Of a DNA stretch of 64,000 nucleotides, positions 52,352 to 61,689 are shown in pieces (position 1 is the stretch's first letter; every line of letters starts with the position of its first letter). The stretch comes from an uncultured Clostridia bacterium (GTDB taxonomy: Bacteria; Bacillota; Clostridia; Oscillospirales; Ruminococcaceae), in the NCBI GenBank assembly GCA_947628615.1, contig CANRAO010000005.1:19497-83496 (forward strand). Direction: 5' to 3'. Below the pieces are notes generated by a model. That model worked only from the letters and a program-made list of their open reading frames with translations. It did not search any database and had not been told where the DNA came from. The position numbers were made by a program, and so were the translations under genes.

Positions 52352-52384
52352 GAGCGTGTAGGACTAATTCCTGCACGCTCTCTG
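52352..52384 (-). terminator. terminator of the esterase gene
   Basis: Minus strand GAGCGTGCAGGA, loop, TCCTACACGCTC, then TTAAATTTATTTTTG. An AT-rich inverted repeat (TTTGTATTT/AAATACAAA, about 52317-52340) lies beyond it. The 226-base gap 52186-52411 holds no gene. Confidence 0.75.
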
Positions 52385-52411
52385 AATTTTTCAAAAATAT
52401 AATATATATAA

Positions 52412-53257
52412 TTATAATCTATTGATCCAATCTATTGCTAGCTGAACCCACTTTTCATTTACGGGAACTATTTGATACTCGCCTGTTGAAGTCTGATAGT
52501 TGCAAAGCGAAAGCCCGTGATTTCCCCACTCGTATATATGAGCCTCAAAAGGAATCTTATATTTAGATAAAGACTTCATATAAAACAGTGAATTTTCAAT
52601 AGGAACAGCAGAATCGTCTGCTGTGTGCCAAAGAAAGGTAGGCGGAGTAGCTTTTGATACTCTGTTCTCAAGCGACATAAGCTCTCTCATTTTAAGGGCT
52701 TCTTCATTTGATTTGTCATCGCCAAGCAAATTAAGAATACTCGTTTCGTGCGTGAACTCTTTGTCACTTATTAAAACAGGATAACATAATAAGCATCCGT
52801 TTGGCTTTATATCATCAGGCTTTACTCCCAATGGCTTTGTAAGAACATCTTTATCATAAAAGTTAGATAATGACGCCGCTAAATGACCTCCTGCCGAAAA
52901 GCCAAGAACAAATATCTTATCCTTGTCTACCTGATATTTCTCACAATTGTCTCTTACATACTTAACCGCGCTTGCAAGCTCTAAAGCCGCTGTCGGAAAC
53001 TTTTTGTTTACGCATGAATATTTTAAAACAAAAGACGCTATTCCGTTTCCTGCAAACCTAAGTGCAACAGGCTCGTTTTCTCTGTCCGAAACATAGTCGT
53101 ATCCCCCTCCGGGACATATTATCAATGCAGGGAATTTTTTCTCTCCTATCTCTTCAGATTTTGACGTGCAATAGCTTGTCAGCGTAGGATTGCAGCCATC
53201 ACCGTTCAGTCCCGCTTTTTTGTAATCCACCTTAATATTAATAGTTTCAAAAATCAT
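52412..53257 (-). CDS. Alpha/beta-hydrolase (acetyl-esterase / BD-FAE type)
   Basis: The 281-residue cytoplasmic hydrolase has the oxyanion segment LIICPGGGYDYVS, nucleophile elbow FVLGFSAGGHLAASL (Ser), acid in LWHTADDSAVPIEN (Asp), and the catalytic His in YEWGNHGLSL. No signal peptide is present. Such enzymes deacetylate sugars or xylan fragments in plant-fibre-degrading Firmicutes, but the substrate cannot be told. The start at 53257 (MIFETINIKV) is chosen because GGAG lies seven bases upstream; an ATG 12 bases earlier overlaps that site. Confidence 0.9.
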   Translation of the reverse strand: MIFETINIKVDYKKAGLNGDGCNPTLTSYCTSKSEEIGEKKFPALIICPGGGYDYVSDRENEPVALRFAGNGIASFVLKYSCVNKKFPTAALELASAVKYVRDNCEKYQVDKDKIFVLGFSAGGHLAASLSNFYDKDVLTKPLGVKPDDIKPNGCLLCYPVLISDKEFTHETSILNLLGDDKSNEEALKMRELMSLENRVSKATPPTFLWHTADDSAVPIENSLFYMKSLSKYKIPFEAHIYEWGNHGLSLCNYQTSTGEYQIVPVNEKWVQLAIDWINRL

Positions 53258-53335
53258 AATATTCTCCATTCCTATGTATAAATTTTTCTAAATCATATAG
53301 TATCACAAACAAATATGAATTTCAATAATCATATG

Positions 53336-53364
53336 TTGAAAAAATAAATTTGCTGTGGTATAAT
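53336..53364 (+). promoter_or_regulatory. sigma-A promoter of pheA
   Basis: TTGAAA (53336-53341), 17 bases, TATAAT (53359-53364). The leader that follows can fold: CTTTCAAC and ACTGTG pair with CACAGTTGAAAG (about 53374-53426). Confidence 0.75.
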
Positions 53365-53447
53365 TTAATTTATACTTTCAACATTTTGTTCCGACTGTGT
53401 AAAATAACGCTTTCACAGTTGAAAGAAACAGATTTTCGGAGGAATTT

Positions 53448-54560
53448 ATGGAGTTAGACAAACTTAGAAAAAATATTGATGAAATAGACGACGAATTATT
53501 AAAGCTGTTTGAAAAAAGAATGGATATATCACATCAGGTTGCGCTTTATAAAATTGAAAACGGACTTAAGGTATTTCAGTCTGAACGTGAGAACGCTATT
53601 ATTGATAAAGTGAGAGGCAAGGCGCCAAATGGTCTTGAAAACTCGGTTGAAACGCTTTTTACAACCATTATGGACATAGGAAAATCAAGGCAGTTCAGCG
53701 AGTTTTTTGCAACTAATTGTGCCATTGACTATACAGAGTTTGAGCTTGCCGACAATATGAAAATTGCCTGCCCGGGTATTGCAGGAAGCTACAGTGAGCA
53801 AGCCGCATATCAGATTTCAAAAAACGCCGAGATAAAATACTATGAAGACTTCGGAGATGTTTTTGAGGCGGTCGAAAAGGGCGAAATGCCGTTTGGAATC
53901 GTACCTATTCAAAATTCTACAGCAGGTTCAGTGTCTGCTACATACGAACTTCTATCAAAGTCTAATCTATATATTGCCTGCTCAACAAAGGTAAAAATCA
54001 ATCATTGCCTTGCCTGCAAATATGAAACAAAAGAATCGGAAGTCAGAAAGGTTTTCTCACATGAGCAAGGGCTTATGCAGTGTTCTGAATTCATTAAGGA
54101 AAAAAATTTTTTCAAGCGTGAATGTCCTAATACTTCTATTGCCGCTCATATGGTAAGCGAAAGCAGCGAACCTTTGGCGTGTATCTGCTCTGAGGAATGT
54201 GCAAAAGAGCATGGGCTAAAAATACTGAAAACCAATATTGCCAATGCAAACAAAAACTATACTCGTTTTATTCTCGTTTCAAATAAGCTTTATTGTTCAA
54301 AGAGAGCTGATATAGTTTCTGTGACATTGACAATTTCTCATAGACGTTCGGCACTCTACAGACTGTTGACAAAATTTTCAGTGTGCGGTCTTAACCTTGT
54401 CAGGCTCGAAAATAAACCCCTTGCATCTAAAGATTTTGACGTGCAGTTCTATCTTGACTTCGAGGGTTCAATTTTAAACCCCGAAGTTCCAAAGCTTATA
54501 GCAGAGCTTGAATCTGAATTGAGCTATTTCAAATTCTTAGGTAATTTTGAAGAAATATAA
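53448..54560 (+). CDS. pheA: Bifunctional chorismate mutase / prephenate dehydratase
   Basis: Two steps of phenylalanine synthesis: chorismate to prephenate to phenylpyruvate. The N-terminal AroQ-type mutase is LRKNIDEIDDELLKLFEKRM (residues 5-24) and onward to about 85. The prephenate dehydratase domain starts near residue 103 (IACPGIAGSYSEQAAYQIS) and has FGIVPIQNSTAGSV and the catalytic NYTRFILV (TRF). A C-terminal ACT domain (about 290-370; GLNLVRLENKP) should give feedback control by phenylalanine; ENKP replaces the common ESRP. GGAGGAATTT precedes the ATG. 370 residues is normal. Confidence 0.95.
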   Translation: MELDKLRKNIDEIDDELLKLFEKRMDISHQVALYKIENGLKVFQSERENAIIDKVRGKAPNGLENSVETLFTTIMDIGKSRQFSEFFATNCAIDYTEFELADNMKIACPGIAGSYSEQAAYQISKNAEIKYYEDFGDVFEAVEKGEMPFGIVPIQNSTAGSVSATYELLSKSNLYIACSTKVKINHCLACKYETKESEVRKVFSHEQGLMQCSEFIKEKNFFKRECPNTSIAAHMVSESSEPLACICSEECAKEHGLKILKTNIANANKNYTRFILVSNKLYCSKRADIVSVTLTISHRRSALYRLLTKFSVCGLNLVRLENKPLASKDFDVQFYLDFEGSILNPEVPKLIAELESELSYFKFLGNFEEI

Positions 54561-54574
54561 ATTTAACACACACA

Positions 54575-54606
54575 AAAAGGTATTGGGAAATCCCAATACC
54601 TTTTTA
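54575..54606. terminator. bidirectional terminator after pheA
   Basis: AAAAAGGTATTGGGA-AA-TCCCAATACCTTTTT: a 15-bp perfect stem. It overlaps the stop codon of the convergent holin gene. Confidence 0.93.
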
Positions 54607-54876
54607 GTTTTTTTCAATTTTATTCTTTTTTGAATTTTTAATCTCTTTTAATTGACAATCTGCTTTGTGAGCCTCTTCAGTAAAACTATTATTTTTCCAC
54701 CATGCCATAATAGACGTTATTCCTGTAAACAACGCTGAAACGAGCTGTGTAATTTCCTCATCATCGATTGGCAAAACACTGTGTCCGCCAATTGTCAGAA
54801 AATTATTTATCAAAGCAGCTATCAAAAGTACTGTTCTTATAACAGTAGCTTTTGTACATTTAATGTTTATTTTCAT
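54604..54876 (-). CDS. Phage-type holin (SPP1 holin family)
   Basis: A 90-residue membrane protein. The start KINIKCTKATVIRTVLLIAALINNFLTI gives the first helix, and ITQLVSALFTGITSIMAWWKNNSFT the second; the tail is charged (KEIKNSKKNKIEKN). This is the pattern of the SPP1-type phage holin family, which makes membrane holes to release lysins or toxins. GAGGAATTG... precedes the ATG. No phage structural or endolysin gene is nearby. It shares orientation with the 76-residue gene upstream. Confidence 0.82.
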   Translation of the reverse strand: MKINIKCTKATVIRTVLLIAALINNFLTIGGHSVLPIDDEEITQLVSALFTGITSIMAWWKNNSFTEEAHKADCQLKEIKNSKKNKIEKN

Positions 54877-55031
54877 ATCAATTCCTCATTTCTCATTTGA
54901 TTTCAACTGTTTCTCAGTTACTTAATTTGAGATTTTGAGATAAGAATCGCAATCAGTCAAGGGTCAGATCAAACGATCCTCACTATATTAAATGTAAAAA
55001 TGAAAGGCTTTGTGAATTCCAAGCCAAAGCT

Positions 55032-55262
55032 CTATGACCTTTTTACATTTACCTTTTCCAAATCAAGAATACGATGGTTCAACACTGACTGCTCTTTTTC
55101 AAGAAGCGAAGTTCTTACATAGACTTCGCTTAATTTCTCAACGCTTTTTTCCAGCTTTTCAATTCTGTAAGACAGCAATCTGTTAGCTGTAAAAATTCCA
55201 GTAAGAGACCCGAAAGCCGTTCCTATAAGCGACAAGGCAGCTATTACTATTTCATTAGCCAT
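55032..55262 (-). CDS. Small membrane-anchored coiled-coil protein, holin-associated (XhlA/BhlA-like)
   Basis: A 76-residue protein with an N-terminal hydrophobic helix (IVIAALSLIGTAFGSLTGIF, residues 5-24) and then a coiled coil of charged heptads (YRIEKLEKSVEKLSEV...LLEKEQSVLNHRILDLEK). This layout is like the phage XhlA/BhlA accessory proteins found beside holins, and the holin gene follows 155 bases downstream. Assignment rests on architecture and context, not a specific motif. GAGAAAATATT precedes the ATG. Confidence 0.6.
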   Translation of the reverse strand: MANEIVIAALSLIGTAFGSLTGIFTANRLLSYRIEKLEKSVEKLSEVYVRTSLLEKEQSVLNHRILDLEKVNVKRS

Positions 55263-55360
55263 AATATTTTCTCTGGCCCAGATCTGAATACTTTATCAGA
55301 CCACAAAGCCCTTCTCCTTTCTTTTAAAATCCTCCCTCATATATACTTATAAAAATAAAA

Positions 55361-55386
55361 AAAGTTGCACACAATTGTGCAACAAA
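55361..55386. terminator. bidirectional inverted repeat between holin genes and clpE
   Basis: GTTGCACA-CAAT-TGTGCAAC with A and T runs on both sides. It is the second stem after clpE. Confidence 0.85.
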
Positions 55387-55394
55387 AAGAAAAA

Positions 55395-55420
55395 ATGCCC
55401 CTTTATTCAAGAGGCAATAG
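55395..55420 (-). terminator. terminator of clpE
   Basis: Minus strand GCCTCTT, GAAT, AAAGGGGC (one G-U pair), then ATTTTTTCTTTTT. Confidence 0.8.
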
Positions 55421-55475
55421 TTTTCAGTTAATTAAATTTTACGTCAACTCTATCTTGCAGACTTTTCCTAAAGAA

Positions 55476-57794
55476 TCATTTCGTTTTCAAAACAAGCTCA
55501 GGCTTGTCGTCATTTGACTTGAGCATATTTGTTGTCAGCTTGATCTGTGTAGTTTCAATCTTAAGTTCATCAATAAGAAGTTCGGCTATCTTATCCTCTA
55601 CCTCGCTTCTTATAACTCTCCTTATGTCTCTTGCACCTAGCTTCTGATTATAAGACTTGTGAGCAATATACTCGCACGCCTGTCTGTCATAGCTGAAGTC
55701 AATTCCTTTTTCTGTTAAAGGCTCTTTCATCTCATCTAGCATTAATGCAGCAATATCAGCGTAATTATCCTCGGTAAGAGGATTGAATACGACGATTTCA
55801 TCGACTCTTCCCAGAAACTCAGGTTTCAAAAAATCTCTTAGTCCTTTCATTGCCTTATCCTTTGAAATCTGATAATCAGACTTGTTAAATCCAACGCCTG
55901 TATCCTTCAAGGCAGAACCTGCGTTAGAGGTCATTACTATAACCGTGTTTTCAAATGAAACCGTTCTGCCCTGAGCATCGGTTAGCTTTCCCTCGTCAAG
56001 AAGCTGAAGCATAATATTCATAACATCAGGGTGAGCCTTTTCAATTTCATCAAACAAAACTACAGAATACGGACGGCGCCTTACCTTTTCAGTAAGCTGT
56101 CCTGCCTCGTCATAGCCTACATATCCCGGAGGCGAACCGATGAGCTTTGATACACTGTGCTTTTCCATATACTCCGACATATCAACTCTAATAATAGGCT
56201 CGGTTGCGTCGAACAATGTTTCTCCTAAAACTTTTACAAGCTCTGTCTTTCCCACTCCGGTAGGACCGACAAAGATAAATGATGCTGGTCTGCGACGTTT
56301 GGAAAGCTGTATTCTCGATCTTTTGATTGCTCTTGCAACAGCATCACAAGCCTCATCCTGACCGATAATTCTTCTTTCTAACTCTTCTTTTAGATTTCTT
56401 ATCTTTGTGTACTCAGATTCTACAACTTTATTTGCGGGAATCCCTGTCCACAGTTCAATAACCTTAGATAAATCTTCCTCTGTCACCCTTACCTTGTCAA
56501 CCTCTTGCGACAAAAACTTTTCCTTTTCTTCAAGCCTCATTATATCGGCTTTTATCTTTGCTATGTTCTCGTAATCAGGGTTTTCTTCCTTTTCAGCCTC
56601 TTCCTCCAATTCCTTTTGCTTGGCAAGTTCAGCTTTTACCGTCTCATACTCCTCAATTTCAGGGCTTCTTATACTGCAGCAAGCACAAGCCTCATCAAGA
56701 AGATCTATTGCCTTATCGGGCAAATACCTGTCGTTTATATATCTCTCTGATAAAACTGCGCACATCCTTAATGTTCCGTCGTCGATCTTGACTTTATGGT
56801 GGTTTTCATAATACTTTCTTATACCGTTTAATAGCTCGATCGTATCGGCAAGAGTAGGCTCGTTTACCGTTACAGGCTGAAAACGACGCTCAAGCGCTGC
56901 GTCCTTTTCAATATACTTTCTATACTCTTTAAAAGTCGTTGCACCTATTACCTGAATTTCTCCTCTGGAAAGCGCAGGCTTGAGAATGTTTGCTGCGTTC
57001 ATTGTGCCCTCGCTGTCTCCTGTTCCTACAAGATTGTGAATCTCATCAATAAACAGAATTATATTTCCCTGAGCTTTTACTTCTTCTACTAACCCCTTGC
57101 AGCGTGACTCAAACTGTCCTCTGAACTGAGTTCCCGCAACAAGAGATGTAAGATCAAGAAGATAAACCTCTTTATTGCGAATATGAAAAGGTACGTCTCC
57201 CGATACAATTTTTTGCGCAATACCCTCTGAAATAGCAGTCTTTCCTACGCCCGGCTCTCCGATAAGACACGGATTGTTTTTCTGACGCCTTGATAAAATC
57301 TGAATTACCCGTGCAATTTCCTTGTCACGTCCGATAATATTATCAAGCTCATTGTTCCTTGCACGCTCGGTGAGATTTGTGCAGTAATTATTGAGGTATT
57401 TCAACTTCTTTTTCTTATCCTCTTTTTCCCTCTCCTTGGCTCTGTTCTGCCTTTTCTTTTTCTTTATATCGTCAACAGTATAACTGTCATCATCAGGATT
57501 CTTCATACCGTTGCCTGAAGCACCGTTTCCAAAAAAGCTATTGATAAAATTCGGGAGCATATCGCTTCCTCCAAGCTGAAAATCCTCGCCGTCATTTATA
57601 TCCATAAGCTGTTCTGAAAAATTCTCCAGATCCTCATCTGTTATACCCATTGATTTCATATAATCATCAACCTGAGTAATTCCCATTTCCTTTGCACAAG
57701 CAAGACACAGGCCCTCGTTCTTTTTTTCATTACCCTGCATAGCGGTAATGAATACAACAGCCGGTCTTTTTTTGCATCTGGTACACATCATCAT
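55476..57794 (-). CDS. clpE: ClpE-like AAA+ protease ATPase with N-terminal zinc finger
   Basis: HSP100 unfoldase that feeds ClpP. The 772 residues start with a zinc finger, [13 protein letters not shown]...CLACA, the ClpE mark, and lack the double Clp-N repeat of ClpC. A lysine-rich linker (about 105-130) precedes the first AAA+ module ([21 protein letters not shown]), a coiled coil M domain (about 385-435) and the second module ([28 protein letters not shown] sensor 2 near 705). In Bacillus, clpE is repressed by CtsR; I see no clear CtsR heptad repeat upstream. Start uncertain among three adjacent ATGs. Confidence 0.93.
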   Translation of the reverse strand: MMMCTRCKKRPAVVFITAMQGNEKKNEGLCLACAKEMGITQVDDYMKSMGITDEDLENFSEQLMDINDGEDFQLGGSDMLPNFINSFFGNGASGNGMKNPDDDSYTVDDIKKKKRQNRAKEREKEDKKKKLKYLNNYCTNLTERARNNELDNIIGRDKEIARVIQILSRRQKNNPCLIGEPGVGKTAISEGIAQKIVSGDVPFHIRNKEVYLLDLTSLVAGTQFRGQFESRCKGLVEEVKAQGNIILFIDEIHNLVGTGDSEGTMNAANILKPALSRGEIQVIGATTFKEYRKYIEKDAALERRFQPVTVNEPTLADTIELLNGIRKYYENHHKVKIDDGTLRMCAVLSERYINDRYLPDKAIDLLDEACACCSIRSPEIEEYETVKAELAKQKELEEEAEKEENPDYENIAKIKADIMRLEEKEKFLSQEVDKVRVTEEDLSKVIELWTGIPANKVVESEYTKIRNLKEELERRIIGQDEACDAVARAIKRSRIQLSKRRRPASFIFVGPTGVGKTELVKVLGETLFDATEPIIRVDMSEYMEKHSVSKLIGSPPGYVGYDEAGQLTEKVRRRPYSVVLFDEIEKAHPDVMNIMLQLLDEGKLTDAQGRTVSFENTVIVMTSNAGSALKDTGVGFNKSDYQISKDKAMKGLRDFLKPEFLGRVDEIVVFNPLTEDNYADIAALMLDEMKEPLTEKGIDFSYDRQACEYIAHKSYNQKLGARDIRRVIRSEVEDKIAELLIDELKIETTQIKLTTNMLKSNDDKPELVLKTK

Positions 57795-57866
57795 TGATTT
57801 TTGCCATCCTTTCTATGTGTTGTTCTATGATAATGTTAAGAGGCAGAAACCTCTTATAGTAAAAAT

Positions 57867-58751
57867 TTAATTAAGAATATCATTGATTAATCTCAAAAAT
57901 ACTGAATTGTTTATTGCCTGCTCGCTTAATCCGAATGAGCTGCCCGAATCCGTAAGCGATAACAAAGGAGATATTATGCTTACAATTGCAGTTATGAGCA
58001 ATACTGTAATTAGTCCCTTAACTGCTCCCAATACTCCTCCTAATACCGTATTGATGCCGCTTGCCTCTTTGTTTTTGCCTATTCTTGCAACAGCAATGAT
58101 AATCCTAAGTATGATCCATATTACGATAACGCAAAGAACAAACAAAATTGCTCTTAACGCAATCAAAATAACAGGCTTTAAAGCAATTTCAGTTATCCCC
58201 TCAGCAGCCTCAGCTTTGTCGGACTTCGCAAAAGAACGGAGCATATCTCCCAACATTTGAGGATCATTTGATGCGGCAGATTCAAAAGCAGGCACAAGGT
58301 ATGAGGGAAGAGATTTCTCCACCTCGCTTTTAACAGCTTCATCTGCAAAGAAAGAATTGATTTTCTCTGATATAGTACTGCTCGAAATCGGTATGCCCTT
58401 AGATTTTGCATAATCCGATATATTTTCCGATATATCGCCGCTCTGCCCAATAGCCTCTTCAATTTCACTGTTGCTTATTTCAAGCCCCAGACTATTGTCA
58501 AAAAACTTTTTATTAACAAGCTCTGCAACATCAAATTTCTCTATCGGGCCTTCTACACTGTTTACAATCTTATCATTTATATAATTATTGTAAACAGGCT
58601 CGGTTATTAAACCGGAAGCCACATAACCGATCAAGAGAGACAAAATCAGCGTCACAAGTAAAACAATGCTTCTTATAATCCCTCTTTTTGCACCAACTAT
58701 GCAAAACAATATTACTATTATAAGCATTATAAGATCATATAAAAGTCCCAA
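57867..58751 (-). CDS. CvpA-family membrane protein
   Basis: A 294-residue protein whose N-terminal half begins LLYDLIMLIIVILFCIVGAKRGIIRSI, the CvpA signature (helix followed by GxxRG), with a second helix at about 29-48. A soluble segment of about 130 residues is inserted, longer than in classical CvpA, before two more helices with SGINTVLGGVLGAVKGLITVLL near the end. CvpA was linked to colicin V production in E. coli; its general role is unclear, possibly envelope stress. The DUF5711-like gene is immediately upstream (38 bases). Confidence 0.85.
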   Translation of the reverse strand: MGLLYDLIMLIIVILFCIVGAKRGIIRSIVLLVTLILSLLIGYVASGLITEPVYNNYINDKIVNSVEGPIEKFDVAELVNKKFFDNSLGLEISNSEIEEAIGQSGDISENISDYAKSKGIPISSSTISEKINSFFADEAVKSEVEKSLPSYLVPAFESAASNDPQMLGDMLRSFAKSDKAEAAEGITEIALKPVILIALRAILFVLCVIVIWIILRIIIAVARIGKNKEASGINTVLGGVLGAVKGLITVLLITAIVSIISPLLSLTDSGSSFGLSEQAINNSVFLRLINDILN

Positions 58752-58789
58752 TGTAAAATTCCTTTCAAATTTTTAGGCATACATTTAAA

Positions 58790-59977
58790 TTAATATTTAA
58801 AATCTATCTTATTTATATCTCTATATCCCATAAAGAAAATACTTCCGTTTATATATACAAAGTCAACATAATCATTTTTCACACTTGCCATGGAAATCGA
58901 CTTTCCTCTTGCATTATATGCAGAAATTGTTTTGTCAGACAAAACAAATGTGTGAGACAAATATGTTTTTATTGTCTTTATTTTTTCATCTATGTTTATC
59001 TCCGCTGGCTCTGAGTCTGATTCAATCAAAACAAGCCTTGATGTTCCGTCCTCACTCACACTCTTGAAAGCAATAGACAAATTATCTGCATTTGATGAAA
59101 AGTCAATAAGCTCTGATTCGTATAAATATTCTTTCTCTATTTTTCCCTCTGAAGACAGCTTTACATATCTGTCCTGACAAACTGCCCAAATACTGTTGTC
59201 GCTCATTTTCTGCACGCCGTATACAAGTGAATTGATTTTATCGCTTATGAACAACTGTTGTGATGAACTGAATCTTATTCCGTTCAATGTCGTTACAGGC
59301 AGACCGCCCTCTGCATTCAAAGTAGAAACTATTGCTGCGTCACCTGAAGAAATAAAATCAACACTCAAAATTCTCTGGCCGTTTGCCCATTTATAACATT
59401 CATTGCCCTTACTGTCGTAAACTGTAAGATATGAGGGATATTTGTCGGTTTCTGTTACAACGGCAACATAGTTGCTTTCGCTTATTTTAGCACTTATAAT
59501 TACGTTGTCAAGTGTTTTTTTGAAAACCTCTCCCTTTTTTGTCATTACAGAAAATGAATATCCGTTTAAATCATATGCCAAAACCATGCTCGATGATGCT
59601 GACAGCATCGGATTTGAATGCGTATGCTGAATTGAATTTATCTCGTCCGCATTTTTTTTATAAAAGGTTATATAAGTATCAGTCGCTACGACTAAATCTT
59701 CATCACACACGGTAAAGGTAGATGAAGTAGAGCCTTCTCCCAGACTGATTGGAAATTTACCGCTCGCAAGCTCTCCGTTATTTACAATCGTTTCCTGGGT
59801 TTTTTCCATTATATCATAAACATATGACGACCATATTTCCCTTGTTAAAAATATTGACGCCGCTAATACCAGAATTACGCCTACAAGTACTATCTTCTTC
59901 ACATTCTGCATTAGCTTTTTCTTTCTTCTTTCTTTTCTTATATCCGTCTGAAACGGCTTTTGCGGCTCATTTTCCAT
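58790..59977 (-). CDS. DUF5711-like extracytoplasmic beta-propeller-like protein
   Basis: The start at 59977 (MENEPQKPFQ) has AAAGGAAG before it; a longer frame would run into a repeat. The 395 residues have a basic cytoplasmic head, one helix (KIVLVGVILVLAASIFL, about 28-46) and an external domain of repeated strands such as LVVATDTYITFYKK and YVAVVTETDKYPSYLTVYD, suggestive of a propeller. It resembles the DUF5711 family often found beside cvpA in Clostridia. Function unknown. Confidence 0.72.
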   Translation of the reverse strand: MENEPQKPFQTDIRKERRKKKLMQNVKKIVLVGVILVLAASIFLTREIWSSYVYDIMEKTQETIVNNGELASGKFPISLGEGSTSSTFTVCDEDLVVATDTYITFYKKNADEINSIQHTHSNPMLSASSSMVLAYDLNGYSFSVMTKKGEVFKKTLDNVIISAKISESNYVAVVTETDKYPSYLTVYDSKGNECYKWANGQRILSVDFISSGDAAIVSTLNAEGGLPVTTLNGIRFSSSQQLFISDKINSLVYGVQKMSDNSIWAVCQDRYVKLSSEGKIEKEYLYESELIDFSSNADNLSIAFKSVSEDGTSRLVLIESDSEPAEINIDEKIKTIKTYLSHTFVLSDKTISAYNARGKSISMASVKNDYVDFVYINGSIFFMGYRDINKIDFKY

Positions 59978-60004
59978 AACACTTTCACTTCCTTTTTTCC
60001 GGAG

Positions 60005-60075
60005 TACCGCCGCCGGCTCTGCCTGCATCTTGCTTCTTGTATCTACCCTTTGCCTGTGCGGTCATCTGTTTTTAG
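60005..60075. repeat. possible partial copy of the dispersed repeat (R4)
   Basis: CCGCCGCCGGCTCTGCCTGC is followed by ATCTTGCTTCTTGTATCTA, which resembles ATCTTGTCTCTTGTTTCTA at R3 (44979-44997). The CTAGTACC core is not preserved, so the relation is tentative. Confidence 0.35.
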
Positions 60076-60082
60076 CACCACT

Positions 60083-60823
60083 CTAATAGTAAACTTTATT
60101 TAAGTACAATCCGTTTGCACAAGCAGTTCTGCCAGCGAATTTTCTGTCTCTTTTTTCTAAGATTTCGGGTATTTCCGACTCGTCTATTTTTCCCTCGTTT
60201 ACAAATAACAGCGTTCCGACCATTATTCTCACCATATTGTATAAAAATCCGTCGCCTGAGACTGTCATTATTATTTTATCACCGTCACGCTCAACATCAA
60301 ATTTATGTATGGTTCTGACTGTGTTCTCCTTTTCATCTGCACTTGAGCAAAAGCTCCTGAAATCATGCGTACCTACAAAGTGCTTAGCAGCCCTGTCAAG
60401 AAGTCCTTCATCAATGGGGTACCAGTATTTATATATTCTTGTTCTCATAAACGGGTCTTTAATCTCACTGTTGTGAATTAGATATTTATACTCTTTTCCA
60501 ATACAGTCATATCTAGCGTGAAAGCTCTCATCAACCTCTTCACAGCTAAGTATTGCAATATCATCGGGCAGCTTTGAATTGAGCCCGAAGATAATTCCCC
60601 TTGGATCTATATTTATATCTTTATCAGGCTGAAATGAGAAATAATACTCGTTTGCATGAACTCCTGTATCGGTTCTTGAACAGCCGAAGATAGTTATTTT
60701 CTGCAAAAAGAGCATTTCCAGTGCTTTTTCTACAACCTCCTGAACAGAAAGAGCATTATCCTGTCTTTGAAAACCGTGATATGCACTTCCGTCATATGCC
60801 ATTTTAACCTTGTAATTTTTCAT
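60083..60823 (-). CDS. truA: tRNA pseudouridine(38-40) synthase TruA
   Basis: Modifies uridines 38-40 of tRNA anticodon arms. The 246 residues include MAYDGSAYHGFQRQ at the start, the catalytic CSRTDTGVHA with its Asp at about residue 52, YLIHNS, and the C-terminal FLYNMVRIMVGTLL. It starts four bases after ecfT, so the genes are co-transcribed; the ecf-truA linkage is widespread in Firmicutes. Confidence 0.96.
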   Translation of the reverse strand: MKNYKVKMAYDGSAYHGFQRQDNALSVQEVVEKALEMLFLQKITIFGCSRTDTGVHANEYYFSFQPDKDINIDPRGIIFGLNSKLPDDIAILSCEEVDESFHARYDCIGKEYKYLIHNSEIKDPFMRTRIYKYWYPIDEGLLDRAAKHFVGTHDFRSFCSSADEKENTVRTIHKFDVERDGDKIIMTVSGDGFLYNMVRIMVGTLLFVNEGKIDESEIPEILEKRDRKFAGRTACANGLYLNKVYY

Positions 60824-60827
60824 TTTA

Positions 60828-61631
60828 TCATAGTATCCTGTTTATTAAAATTACTCCCGCTAAAAATAAAACTGTAACAATCAAAGCAGCAAAATCCCTT
60901 GCAGCAATATGAAGCTGTTTTAGCCTCGTTCTTCCCTCTCCGCCGTGATAACAGCGACACTCCATAGCCATTGCAAGCTCCTCTGCACGGCGAAATGCAG
61001 ATACAAAAAGCGGTATCAATATAGGTACAAGTGCTTTTGCCCTGTGAATAAGCGATCCAGTTTCCATATCAGCACCTCTTGCCTTCTGTGCCGACATTAT
61101 CTTGTCTGTTTCCTCAATAAGAGTAGGTATAAATCGTAAAGCTATAGTCATCATCATGGAAAGCTCATGTACGGGTACCTTTATCTTTTTGAGAGGCGAT
61201 AATAGACGCTCTATAGCATCGGTAAGTGCAATAGGCGACGTTGTGTATGTTAATAGAGACGTTCCTATTATCAGACAAACTATCCTGACAACCATAAAAA
61301 TTGACGTCTTAACTCCGCCGGTTGTGATTTTTATTATCCAAAAGTGCAAAAGCATATCTCCTGTATTAATAAAAAACAAATTCAAAACAGCAGTGAAAAT
61401 TATGATTGGAATAATTGGCTTTATACTTTTTGCCATAAGTCTGAGCGGGATTTGAGAAATCAAAAATGCGCCTAGCATAAATAATATTCCAACTGAAAGC
61501 GCCAGGATTGATCTTGCCATAAACAAAAGTACAATAAATATTCCTGTCAGAATAATTTTCATTCTTGGGTCTAATCGGTGAACAACTGATTTGCCCGGAA
61601 AAAACTGTCCTATTGTAATATCCTTTAGCAA
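60828..61631 (-). CDS. ecfT: Energy-coupling factor transporter transmembrane protein EcfT
   Basis: Scaffold of group II ECF vitamin/metal importers; it couples the EcfA ATPases to exchangeable S components. The 267 residues show the N-terminal GQFFPGKSVVHRLDPRMKI, five to six helices, and both Ala-Arg-Gly coupling motifs: SAQKARGADMETG (about 177-189) and AMAMECRCYHGGEGRTRL. The start is a TTG at 61631 with GAGGTG six to eight bases upstream. Unusually, ruvB lies between it and ecfA2. Confidence 0.95.
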   Translation of the reverse strand: MLKDITIGQFFPGKSVVHRLDPRMKIILTGIFIVLLFMARSILALSVGILFMLGAFLISQIPLRLMAKSIKPIIPIIIFTAVLNLFFINTGDMLLHFWIIKITTGGVKTSIFMVVRIVCLIIGTSLLTYTTSPIALTDAIERLLSPLKKIKVPVHELSMMMTIALRFIPTLIEETDKIMSAQKARGADMETGSLIHRAKALVPILIPLFVSAFRRAEELAMAMECRCYHGGEGRTRLKQLHIAARDFAALIVTVLFLAGVILINRIL

Positions 61632-61689
61632 ATCATTTCACCTCTTGCAAATTTATTTCTTTATGCTTCAAATTACTTTCCTCGCAATA

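Noticed and set aside
54604..55262. Complete prophage region
   Set aside because: No integrase, capsid, tail or lysin genes flank the two holin-like genes; pheA and clpE are on either side.
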